A stretch of DNA of 64,000 nucleotides, taken from contig NC_061112.1 of assembly GCF_002878395.1 (NCBI RefSeq), forward strand, positions 37,664,562-37,728,561. Direction: 5' to 3'. Made by a program: the position numbers and the translations under genes. The notes beneath the pieces are model-generated. The model was not told the origin of the DNA. It saw only the letters and a list, made by a program, of their open reading frames with translations, and ran no database searches. The stretch comes from Capsicum annuum (lineage: Eukaryota; Streptophyta; Magnoliopsida; Solanales; Solanaceae). Shown here one piece after another: positions 44,333 to 55,279 of the stretch (position 1 is the first letter of the stretch; each line of letters begins with the position of its first letter).

Positions 44333-46847
44333 TGTAATACCCCGCACTTTTCCTAGATTAATTTTTCTCCTAGAATATCAAGGATTCGCTTCAAAAATGA
44401 ATAACTATTATTACGTATAGAATTTTCCAGATTTATCCCCTCTATTATGTAGAAAATTGAATTATCTTTCTGTCAATACCAATTTCGCCAAAATTCGATA
44501 CTCGATTGAGAAGTTATGATATTTTTAGTAAAGTAGTACGCCATCTAAGCAAACATCGCATCACGGTGAAGGTTAAATTCCCATCCGTCAAATTTCAGAG
44601 GATCACCATGATAAGCTCGCATCGAGGTGAGGTCTAATTTCTCTATTTTTAATTTCAAGTGGCTCACCGCGATGGTGGCGCATCGCGGTGATGGCCCTAT
44701 TGGCATTTTAGTAATGCACCATGATAGCTCTACGTCGCATTGAACTTCCAGTTCCCACTCATCCTTTTTCAGTGAGCCACCGTGATAGTGGCACATTATG
44801 GAGGCATGTAAAATTGGAAAAAATGGTTGTTTCCAGTTTCGATCAAAATTTAAAAAGGGCACTTTGGTCAATTCCCAAGCCCCCAATTTGTCATAAACAA
44901 GGAATCAAGCTTATTCTAAGCACTTTATGCTTATTTTCATCCATTTTCTCTCAAAGCAAAACCCTAGAGCTCAAAAACTTACTCTTCAAGAAATCAATTT
45001 CCTCCATTATTTCTCCAAGAAAATCCAAAATTGAGGATTCCTAAATTAAAATAATCAAGAGTTCATATTCAAAGGAACAAATAGAGATTCAAGTTCAAGC
45101 TTTCTTAGAAATTTCATCAATGAAGGTATGTGGGGCTTATGAACAAGGATCCTCTTTCATTCTTATGCCCAAAACTAGCTTTTAACTATAAATTTACATA
45201 ATCTTATATGAATATAGATGAATTTTAAATTAGGATTTATACTCATTATTGCTAATTGCAAGATTATGAGATTTCAAGTGATTTAGAAGTTGAATTGCAT
45301 GGTTATTTTTATATTTTTATGCCTATTGCAATAGATTTCAGATTTTGGGATGAATTATCATTGTTTTCATTACCAAGCATAAACTTTTGATGTTTTGACA
45401 TGAACTTGATGCATGGGTTACTAAGCCCAAGATTTATATGTTGATATTTCCAGAAAGAAGATGCTTTAAGCATCTTGTGATCAGACTATTTATATATTCT
45501 CAACAAAGCTTTGATCTTTTGATCCTCGGATAAGTTTTGGAATCCACATTACAAATTTATTATAGATTTCAGAAATCAGAATAGTTCTATTCACAGATTG
45601 AATCAGATAAATGCATAATTGGTTTCGTAATAACCCTTATGCTAGTTTTTAAAGTGGATTTCCAATAGAATGAGTATACAGATTAAAAGGGATTAGTTTT
45701 TAGCACCGAGCTAGAAGTGTGGGATTAGCGTGCCCTATCTTCCACAGAACTATATAGCTAACATACGTACAGATTCAGATTATTCCCATTTCTATAGGAA
45801 TAATAGATACAGATGTGATTACTTAGATTAGGTTATACTCCTTGACAAGAGTACGATATCTCTCCCCATCATGAGGTTTTCCCCATAGGGGAACAAGACG
45901 TTGGACTCCACATTAGCTCACATGGTTTATGTCGATTAAGAGAACCTCCCTGCTAGTAAAACTAAATAAACAACTTTTGAGTAACTTTCTTAACAGAAAA
46001 AAATAATAGAAAAGCTTTTAAGAAAACTAAGTGTAAAGGCTCACAGCTTTATTCAGATTATGTTTTTATAGAAAGATATTTGCTATAGACTACAGCTTTC
46101 AGATTTCAGATATAGAAGTGAGCCTTTTTTACACTTAGACAATATGATTTACATACAGAATATTAGTACAACTTTCAAAACTAAATATTATGACTCACTA
46201 GATTTACAAAGTATGATTTGCTATTCATGATTATAGATTTCAGTTTTCAGATATTCCAGCTTATGTGAGTCCTTTACATTTAGTATGTATTGTTTTACAA
46301 ACTATGATGATGATTGATATTATGTGTTACTTATGTATTCACTCCCATATACTCAGTACATCCTCAAAGTACAGATCCATATATACGTCTCTATGCTACA
46401 TTATCTCATAATGTAGGTTCAGGTGCTCAATTTCAACAGTGTGAGTGATTTTGAGCATCTCCATCCACATCCCGACAGTTGGTAAGTCCTCATAGTTTGG
46501 GGATTTTGTCATTCAGTTTATTTTTAGCTTATCAGTTTAGATGATTTAATATTCTTTTTAGACAGTTTGAGTTCTCTAGTTATTAGTAGTAGAGGTTTGT
46601 CAGACTGCTAGACATGATTCAGATTATTTAGTTTTGATTATCCAGTCTTAAGTCTATTATTTCTGATGTTATGATTTAGATATTCTTAGTTAGTTCAGAC
46701 AGATTTTTGTATTTAGTATAATTTTATACCTATACTTCCGCTATTATAAGATTTAAGACTTAGCAGAAGATAGACAGGGTTAGCTTAAGGCTTCTCATAG
46801 TCTTAAGCACCGTGTGACGTCTTGGGACCAGGTTTTGAGGCGTTACA
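44333..46847 (+). repeat. 5' LTR of the outer Tekay element, 2.5 kb
   Basis: It starts TGTAATACCCCGCACTTTTC and ends TTTTGAGGCGTTACA. A GC-rich block with ACCGCGATGGTGGCG/CATCGCGGTGA words lies at 44560-44800. The segment TTTCATCAATGAAGGTATGT (45114) looks like the end of a transcribed leader exon. It pairs with 62407-64000. Confidence 0.9.
44721..45044 (+). CDS. LTR-borne ORF of 107 codons, unknown
   Basis: An open frame starting MIALRRIELPVPTHPF and containing SSFDQNLKRALWSIPKPPIC and HKQGIKLILSTLC. The other LTR has the same frame open over the same 107 codons (62790-63113) despite about twenty amino-acid differences and no length change. I recognise no domain. It may be chance preservation in a rather homogeneous stretch, or a short leader ORF of the element. 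Confidence 0.3.
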   Translation: MIALRRIELPVPTHPFSVSHRDSGTLWRHVKLEKMVVSSFDQNLKRALWSIPKPPICHKQGIKLILSTLCLFSSIFSQSKTLELKNLLFKKSISSIISPRKSKIEDS

Positions 46848-46851
46848 AACT

Positions 46852-46864
46852 TGATATCAGATAA
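46852..46864 (+). other. Primer binding site, initiator-Met tRNA type
   Basis: TTGATATCAGAT follows the LTR end by about 3 bp and resembles TGGTATCAGAGC, the usual primer site complementary to plant initiator-Met tRNA. Confidence 0.75.
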
Positions 46865-47054
46865 TAAGGTTTTTAAGAGTCCAAGTCAGACAAGCCGTGT
46901 TACGTAGAGTCTTGATCATAGGTGTGAAGCACGCCATATTTATGAGCAAGAGACTATGGGATGTCCTTAGGAAATCATCTCTTTTTTTTATGGTATATCA
47001 TGCTTACAATATCTCCATCTGCTTTTAAATTATGCTCTTACATGACAGTTGAAT

Positions 47055-47442
47055 ATGCCTTCTCATCGAGCTAATGCCCACAGAAATGATAACCATCCAC
47101 CCCAGCCCACTAATCCTCTGAATGAGAACGTATCCCATGCTGAGTTTTGGGCTTCCTTTCAGGTGTTGGCCTAGGCAGTGACTGCCAATGTTCAGGTTAA
47201 CCATCATGCGGTAGTCCCACTTCAGTAGAATGGTGATTTAGCTGCAGCCATAATTAGAGGTTTCATAAGAACAAATCTGCTAGAGTTGTTTGGCTCAAAA
47301 TCAGGTGAGGACCCACAGATTTATTTAGATAAGCTGAAGAAGATCACCCAGATTATGTATATTTCTAAGAATGAGAGTGTAGAGTTGGCATCTTATAGGT
47401 TGAAGGATGTAGTATATGATTGGATAACTATGTGGGGGAATG
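47055..47442 (+). pseudogene. Outer Tekay gag, 5' part
   Basis: It reads from the ATG at 47055 (MPSHRANAHRNDNHPPQPTN), with in-frame stops after QVLA and after VPLQ. It continues through AAIIRGFIRTNLLELFG, DPQIYLDKLKKITQIM and VYDWITMWG, the typical retrotransposon gag helical domain. It is cut by the inner element after WGNG; the frame resumes at 57964. Confidence 0.85.
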
Positions 47443-50111
47443 GTTAACGCCTTGAGTTGTACCACAGACGCTATATAGTGTTCATAATCCCGAAGGACCA
47501 AAGCTAACTCATGACTGGTACCTGCTGCATAAATGAATAGTAATACGGTATAATATGGAATAATGGGCTGAAATGCCATAAGGTTCAAAACTATAATACT
47601 GATGAAAAGAAAATGATAAAGTCTGATAAAATATTAGAATCTAAAATACTGAATTCTATCTAAACATCTAGTCTGAAAAGCCTCTAAACTGAACTGTTTG
47701 AATAAGGAGTTGATAGGATAATCACCCAACTAACTCCATCTACTGAAATACTGAATCTACTAGGATAATGAAATAAAAGAATATCCTCAGATAATAAGGA
47801 CTTACTTCTAGTCTACTACTGCTGGCAAAATATCTGAACTGCTAAGAATGCTCTGGGGCCCGTATGTCTGAACCTATGGTATAAACTATCATAGCACAAA
47901 GAAAAGTATATGTCAGTACGTGTGAATGTACTAGTATGCAAAGTGAGGTAAGGCTGAATGTAAGGGTTCATATGCATGAACTATAACTGACTGAATAACA
48001 TGAACAAGACTGCGTGAGAATACATGTATGAATACATAACTGTAACTGAAGTCATAAGGATTTTGAATACTGAGTTTACTAATAACATGGATTACTAATA
48101 ACTTATATATGTTTACTGAGTGACTGCGTCTGACAGTCCTGTTTCAGATAGATCTAGCTGAGTTTTGTACTGAGCTGAGTGACTATATCTGACAATTCTA
48201 AAATCTGTAGAACTATATGAGTTCATCACTAAAGACTGAGACTGATACTGTAGGAGGTAATTATCAAACTGACATACCCCTTTTTTGAATAGATTCGGGG
48301 TCCAACCTGTAAGCCTAGTTAGAAGGGTGTCAGTACCGTGCCATGGGTATATATACTAAAGAGATACCATCATCTAGCAGGTTCTCAAATAAGAATGGTG
48401 GGACCCTCAACTATTAGGTTAAGCCACCTCATCAACCCTCAACTAGCAGGTTTTGATGTCTCAACCTAATTTGGCTACGTAGTTCTAAAACACAAGGACT
48501 GCTTCTAAAGATCACACCCTCTGCTGGCAGGTGAGTCCTCATCTTTGGGTTCACTCGGTGCTGAATCCTACTCCCAACTGAATAGACACTGAACTGATTT
48601 TCTAGTTCATACTAGGCTAGACTGATCTGTGACTGATTTTACTGATTAACTAAACTGAGCTGAGTTTACTGAGTTCCATTGACTAACGAAATACTATTGA
48701 GTTCTGTTATCAGATTGAGTTTACTGAGGACTGGACTGAATACTGAATGGGACTGGATTGATACTAAGCTTACTGAGTCTTACTAAGTTATGTAACTGAA
48801 CTAGAGTACTACTGATCGTGACATGATTGAGACTGTTCTGTAACTGACACTGGCTCTAGGCACACAGCTAAATTATCGGGTATTAAATACCCCTAGGACT
48901 CGATAGCATGAAAATAATAAGAAATGAAAATTCTTGAATACTTGACAATAGTCAACAACTCACAATACGATCTATGAGGTATTTCATCAATCACTTGAAA
49001 GTCATGAACTTGCATATGAATAGGAATGCATACTAACACATCTTAATTTCATTAAACCAATCTCATGGGAATTCCATTAAACACATACAAGGTATAGCTT
49101 TAACATGGAAGACATTGTGAACATGTGCGTATAGCATAAGTTCACCGTTTAGACCACCAAAGGATCACAAAAGTACCATAGTCTCAATTTAGCATTTTAT
49201 CAAACACATGGAAGGCGTAGATTTATACTTAGGCATAAACAACAAAGCTAATACATCATGACTTCATAATACAAGGGTTTCAATATATGAGAATCAAAAT
49301 TCAACTTACATACTATCATAATATCAAGAAATACATAAAGATTTCAACTTGGATCACATACCACAACATCAACATGATTACATTCAAACCCACAACATGG
49401 AAATCACAATTCATGTTTTTAAAAGAAGTTTTTTGAACTCTAAGGGAGGAAGGAACCATTGAATGAACACTTTACATACCTTGTTGAAGAATTTTTTGAA
49501 ATTAATGGTGGAATCTTGAGTTCTTGATTTGAAACTTAAAAACCCTAAGGCTTGTTCTTGAGAGAAATTGAGAAAGAATGGGTTTATTTGCTTCCCAGGG
49601 TATTAAATTTTGTATTTTTGGGGGCTGAGAGTCGGGGGAAAAAGACCCAAATACCCCCAAGAATGCGATCTTTTAATGAGTAAAGACTGGATTGCTGATG
49701 CGTAGGTCGATACAGCGCATCGATGGCATTGATGCGATATCCAATGCATCGCACCAAGATCGCGTTGACTCACTGGAATTTAACGCTGGTAGCTGGGGAA
49801 AATATTAACCAACATGATAGGCCATGAGGTGAGCCAAGATCACATTGGTACACTATTTTGGGATTCCAAATGAGCTTCAAATGAAGTTTGAAAAATCCAA
49901 AACTTGTTCGGGAACACCTCTTGAGCTTTCTGATCATGAATTAACTGATATATATATATTTAAAGGACTTTAAGGTCACAAAATGAGGTTGCCAACTTTT
50001 GAAGGCCTAAAATAAACTAAGTCTGAATACTTTGCTAGAATTTTCTAAGTCTGGGACCCCTTAACAAGCTTAAAAGACTGAATTAAGCTAGGAATTTTGT
50101 GAGGTCTTACA
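47443..50111 (-). repeat. Inner Tekay 3' LTR
   Basis: On the minus strand it starts TGTAAGACCTCAC (50111) and ends near CAAGGCGTTAACCA (47443), where the terminal bases have mutated from the expected TTTACA. Landmarks such as TCACTCGGTGCTGAATCCTA (48549, antisense of the CACCGAG word) and a GC-rich block (GATGCGTAGGTCGATACAGC) at 49697-49770 align with the 5' LTR. Confidence 0.9.
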
Positions 50112-50128
50112 ATATCTCCCCCTTGGGA
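50112..50128 (-). other. Inner Tekay polypurine tract
   Basis: On the minus strand CCCAAGGGGGAGATAT directly precedes the 3' LTR start TGTAAGACC. It is the plus-strand primer site for reverse transcription. The upstream TCATTCGAGGATGAATATTC is the conserved Tekay lead-in. Confidence 0.85.
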
Positions 50129-50330
50129 ATATTCATCCTCGAATGAGACTGACTGAACTGAGAGTACTAGTAGGCTGAATCTACTTACTGGACATGAATA
50201 TCTGGGACATGACTATAGGACTGATATTACTGATATACTGAATTATCACATTGAACATACATATCTGATGGATAAGTACATAAATCTGGTTCATGAATAC
50301 ATGACAGGGAGTACTGATAAACTAAGTTTC

Positions 50331-51700
50331 TCATACTGACCATGCAATTTGATACATGAATACATGGCTGAACTGACTCATGAACATATCACTGAATATG
50401 CAAAGGTAAATGATACCAAGTTTGTAATGGAAATTTGAGCATAAAACTGAATAAGCTTGAGGAAAGACATTACCTTGGGCTGAGTCTGGATTAGTGGAAA
50501 AGAGGTGAGGATACTTGGTCCGCATGTCTGCTTCTGCTTCCCAAGTATCTCTCACAACGAAATAGAGGGACTTCTTTATTCCTTAATCTATGAGTCTGAT
50601 AGTCAAGGATTTCAACTGGAATTTCTTTAAAAGAGAGGTTATTTTGAACATCTATGCCCTCTATAGGGACTACAACTGCTGGGTCACCTATGCACTTCTT
50701 TAGCAAGAAGACATGGAATACTAGATGAACTGAAGATAAATCTGAAGGCAATTCGAGCTCGTAAGCTACTTTACCGAAGTGACTGAGAATTTTGAAGGGA
50801 CAGACATATCGGGGACTGAGCTTTCCTTTCTTGTCAAACTTTTTCACTCCCTTCATAGGAGAGATTTTCAAATACACATAATCGCCAATCTCAAACTCGA
50901 GATCCTTTTTACGCACATCTGTGTACAATTTTTGTTGGCTCTGAGCTTTTTTAAGTCTCTCTCTGATCAACTAAACTTTCTCTAAGGTATCGAATACTAG
51001 GTCAGGCCCTAAAATGCGACCTCACCCATCTCAAACCAAGTGATTGGAGATCTGCATCTCCTACCATAGAGAGCTTCAAACGGAGCCATTTGAATGCTGG
51101 AATGATAGTTGTTGTTGTATGCAAACTCAATCAAAGGCAAGTGGTTATCCCAACTATCTTTAAAATCTATCATACACACTCGCAGCATACCTTCCAAAAT
51201 CAGAATGGTCCTTTCTGCTTGACCATCTGTCTGGGGATGAAAGGTTGTATTGAGATGAACTCGGGTACCAAGACCCCTTTTGAATGCCTTCCAAAAATGA
51301 GAGGTGAACTGTGTACCTCTACCTGAGACAATGGACCATGAAACACCATGTAATCTGACCAACTCTTTGATGTAGAGTTTGGCATAATCCTTGGTTGAAT
51401 ACGAGGTATAGACTGGAAGAAAGTGAGTTAATTTGGTCTCCCTTTGGTCTCTCTATCTACAATGACCCAAACTAAATTATGTTGACAGTGTGTATGAGGC
51501 AAACCCATCACAAAGTCCATGTTCACTTCTTCCTGCTCCCAAGTAGCGATACTAAACTCCTACATGGACACACTTGGCTTCTGATGCTCAATCTTAACTT
51601 GCTGACATGTTGAGCACTTAGCCACAAACTCTACAATATCTCTCTTCATCCCACTCCACTAATAGATCTCTCACAAATTGCGGTACATCTTAGTGGCCCT
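50331..51700 (-). pseudogene. Inner Tekay integrase and chromodomain
   Basis: 51362-51009 reads HGVSWSIVSGRGTQFTSHFW, then HPQTDGQAERTILILEGML and a PFEALYGRRCRSPI end. The Asp of the usual SDRGT block is Gly here (SGRGT), and the Glu-region is kept. 50970-50491 continues with the GPY/F-like [11 protein letters not shown], then YELELPSDLSSVHLVFHVF. The chromodomain-like [19 protein letters not shown] is followed, after a frameshift, by ATWEAEADMRTKYPHLF (50555-50331). The upstream zinc-finger part (51400-51700) is broken. The chromodomain would steer integration to heterochromatin in a live element. Confidence 0.88.
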
Positions 51701-52039
51701 TGGATGGATAGAATAATATGGCACCATGTGCCTCTGCAAGAATATGCTACCTCAATTCATCCACACCTAACACATATAGATGACCCTGACAATGCGACAC
51801 AATATCTCCCCCTTGGGAGAAAACCTCCACCTTCAGATCTCTAACTGAGTTTTTTAACTTGACTAAACTGGGATCTCTATCCTGCTTTTCCTTTACTTTA
51901 GAAACTAAAGATGATTCTGAACTATTCTGAACCCTGACCTTCTACTGAATCAACTAAGGGGACACCTAGTTGGGCAAGCTGAAGAACTTCCTAAACTAAC
52001 TTCTTCTTACTATCCTCAATATGAGCAACACTGCCCATA

Positions 52040-53340
52040 GATAGTCTATTGAGAGCATCAACCACTATATTGACCTTGCCCGGGTAATACAGAACGCTTC
52101 TATCATAGTTTTTCAATAACTCCAACAACCTTCTCTGACGGAGGTTTATAGTTTTTTAATAACTCCAACAACCTTCTCTGATAGAGGTGTAAGTCTTTTT
52201 GAGAAAACACATACTGAAGGTTTTTGTGATCTGTGAACACATCTACATACACCCCATACAAGTAGTGCCTCCAAATATTTAAGGGAAACACTACTGCCGC
52301 TAACTTAATATCATGAGTTGAATAATTCTTTTCATGGGGTTTAAGCTATCTGGAGGCGTAGGCTATGACCTTACCATACTACATGAGGACACAACCCAAA
52401 CCTACTATGGATGCATCACAATATACTACATACCCATCTAAATCATCTGGAAGAGTCAAAACTGGACATGAGGTAAGTCGAGTCTTCAACTCCTAAAACT
52501 CTTCTCATAAAAATCTAACCACTAAAATTTGACTTTCTTCTGAGTCAATCTGGACATAGGGGATGCAATAGACAAAAATCCCTCAAAAAACTGCCTATAA
52601 TAGCCAGCTAAACCCAAGAAACTCCTAATATCTGATGGAGAGATAGGTTTGGGCCAGTATCTCACCACTTCGGTCTTTTAGGGATCCACCTTAATGCCAT
52701 CACCAAAAATGATATGGCCAAGGAATGCTATTGACTTAGCCAAAATTTGCACTTACTGAATTTGGCGAATAAATGATGATTTTTGAGAGTCTGCAATATT
52801 ATTCTGAGATGGTCTGCATGATCATGTTCACTGCAGGAGTAAACCAGGATGTCATCTATAAAAACTATGATAAACATGTCCAAGTACTACTTGAACACAC
52901 GGTTCATCAAGTCCATAAAAGTTGTTAGGGCATTGGTAAGACCAAAGGACATGACTAAGAATTCAAAGTGACCATACAGAGTTCTGAAAGTTATCTTCGG
53001 GATGTCACATTCTCTGACTCTGAGCTGATGATAGCCTAATCTGAGGTCTATCTTAGAAAAGTAACTAGTCCCTTGAAGTTGGTCAAATAAGTCATCGATT
53101 CTGGGAATGGGATACTTGTTTTTTACCGTGACCTTATTGAGCTGGCGGTAGTCTATGCATATTCTAAGAGAACTGGCGCACCCCTCGGGGACACACTGGA
53201 TCTGATGAATCCCTTGTCTAAGAGATCCTTCAACTATTTTTTTAATTCTCTAAGTTTTGCAGGTGCCATTCTATATAGCGGAATAAATATGGGTTGAGTA
53301 TCTAAGAAAAGATCAATTCTAAAATTAATTTCCCTTTTGA
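52040..53340 (-). pseudogene. Inner Tekay reverse transcriptase and RNase H
   Basis: The RT core reads [20 protein letters not shown] and [19 protein letters not shown] (about 53160-53040), [18 protein letters not shown] (about 52960-52900), a TAG stop, then [14 protein letters not shown] (about 52880-52830) with the FIDD catalytic pair intact. RNase H has YCDASIVGLGCVLM (about 52420-52380) and FTDHKNLQYVFSQKDLHLYQ (about 52240-52180). A 43 bp tandem duplication at 52106-52191 shifts the frame in the RNase H end. Confidence 0.88.
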
Positions 53341-53599
53341 GAGAAATTCTGAGACGATCTTTGGGAAATATATTTGGGAATTCATATGCTACTGACACTG
53401 ATTAAGAGTAAGGGTTTTTGAACTGGAGTCCTTGACTCACACAAGGTGATAGACACATCCTTTATATATTATTTTTATCGCTCGAAGGTAAGAAATAAGC
53501 TGACCCCTAAACGATGAAGTACTACCTCTCCATTCTAAGATGGGTTCATTTGGGAACTGGAACTGGACACTTCTATTTTAGTAGTCTACTGAGGCATAG

Positions 53600-53900
53600 C
53601 AGGAATGAAGCCAATCCATGCCAAGAATGACACCAAAATCAGTCATCTCTAATTCGACTAAGTTTGCTGAAGTTCTTTTTTTTGAGATACCATAATCGAA
53701 AAGTTCCTGCATACCTATCGGGCTATGATGGATTTACCTACTGGGGTAGAGACTAAGAAGGCTCTGCTATAATTTTGACACTGACTCTGAAATCAACTGT
53801 TATATAAGGAGTAGCAAAAGACAAGGAAGCTCCTAGATCTAGCAAAGCATAAACATGTATATGAGAGATCTATAACGTACCAGTGACCATATCATGAGAA
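53600..53900 (-). pseudogene. Inner Tekay aspartic protease
   Basis: YALLDLGASLSFATPYITVD (about 53855-53795) is the gypsy protease active-site region. The usual D-[ST/P]-G triad reads D-L-G and the flanks are frameshifted, so activity is unlikely. It lies between the gag zinc knuckle and the RT as in all gypsy elements. Confidence 0.75.
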
Positions 53901-54029
53901 TTTTCCTGATATTGTTGGGACTGAAGAGCATAGAGTCTATTTGGATATTGCCTACTGGTGGCACTAGATGAGGCACCCTGCTGATTCGGGCGACTAAACT
54001 AAGCTGGAGGATAGTTTTGCTGACCCTAA

Positions 54030-54960
54030 GAACCTAACTGGGGACAATCTCTAACTCTGTGGACTAGCTTTCCACATCCAAAACAAACATCACTGCCAAC
54101 TCTACAAATACCCTAATAGTTCTTGCCACCAGTTTGATAAAGAGGATTGGTTTGGGCACTACTGACACTATCCTATGGTTTAGGGCCTGATGCCCTATCT
54201 CTATTGTCGTCTCTGAATTTTGGCACTGGAGTACTACCTGAAGATAGAGCTGGAATTGAAGATTTTGGGTGGAACTAAGAATGATTCCCACCCTCTGACT
54301 TAGGCTGAGCAAAGTTAAAACTACCTATTCTAGCTCTCTTGTTTTACTTTTCTCTCTTCTTATTCTTCTGCTCATTTATCTGATGAGTATGGATCATCAG
54401 CCTAGCCAAGTCCATCTCAATAATCAACATTGTAATTCTGCACTCTTTGACCACACTATCATTCACCCTAGACACAAACTTACTCATTTGAGATCTGCTA
54501 TCTGCCACCACATAGGAGTCTATCTAGCTAATTAAATAAACTTAAGAGAATACTCTTTCACTGTCAAATTTCCCTGCTTTAGATTAATAAGCTGTAACAC
54601 CTTAGCTTCTCTTAGCTCTAGGGGAAAGAATCTATTTAGAAAAGAAGTGGCAAACTCCTCCCATTTAATGGGCCCTGCATCTACGGTCTTTCCATTGTTT
54701 AAACCAAGTGTGAGCAACATCCTGCAACTGATATAGCTATCTCAACACTCTTGCTAGCATTCATCCCCATAATATTAGTAATCTCTTGCACCTGATCAAG
54801 ATACTCCTGAGGTTTCTTATCTAACTTAGACCTGGAAAAAGATGGAGGGTTCATTCGGGTGAAGTCCCAAATCCTGGTAGCAGGAGTATTGGCCACTAGG
54901 TTGGCTGGAATGACAGCTGGGCATTCATAAACTATCTATGGTTGTGAATACAGCTCTGAA
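54030..54960 (-). pseudogene. Inner Tekay gag
   Basis: Minus-strand segments: MANTPATRIWDFTRMNPPSF and KPQEYLDQVQEITNIMGMN (54896-54780), KWEEFATSFLNRFFPLELRE and NLTVKEYSLKF (54660-54540), and a zinc knuckle CFGCGKLVHRVRDC (about 54090-54045) with all four CCHC ligands. Frames are separated by stops. Confidence 0.85.
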
Positions 54961-55262
54961 CTCCATGTGGGATACATGTTCACCCAAAGGATTGTGCTAG
55001 TCAAGTTGAGGGGTTGGCTGATCTCCCTTTACTCTTCCCTGGGTCCTCTTTGGATACATTTTCTATGGATTGAAGAGAAACTTGTATTAAAAGAGAGTTT
55101 ATCTAGAGCTCATGCTCACTCGTATGACATGAATACTAAAAAAAGAAATTATTCCTAAAATATCTTGTAGCCTCCTGTCCATAAGTGTGGCATGCTACAC
55201 ACCCATGCACAAGACTTTACTAGATATAACTTTCAGACTTCCTAGGACACTGTTGAAACTTA

Positions 55263-55276
55263 GGCTCTAATACCAC
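55263..55276 (-). other. Inner Tekay primer binding site
   Basis: GTGGTATTAGAGCC on the minus strand, about 3 bp inside the 5' LTR, matches the initiator-Met tRNA site TGGTATCAGAGCC with one change. Confidence 0.85.
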
Positions 55277-55279
55277 GTA

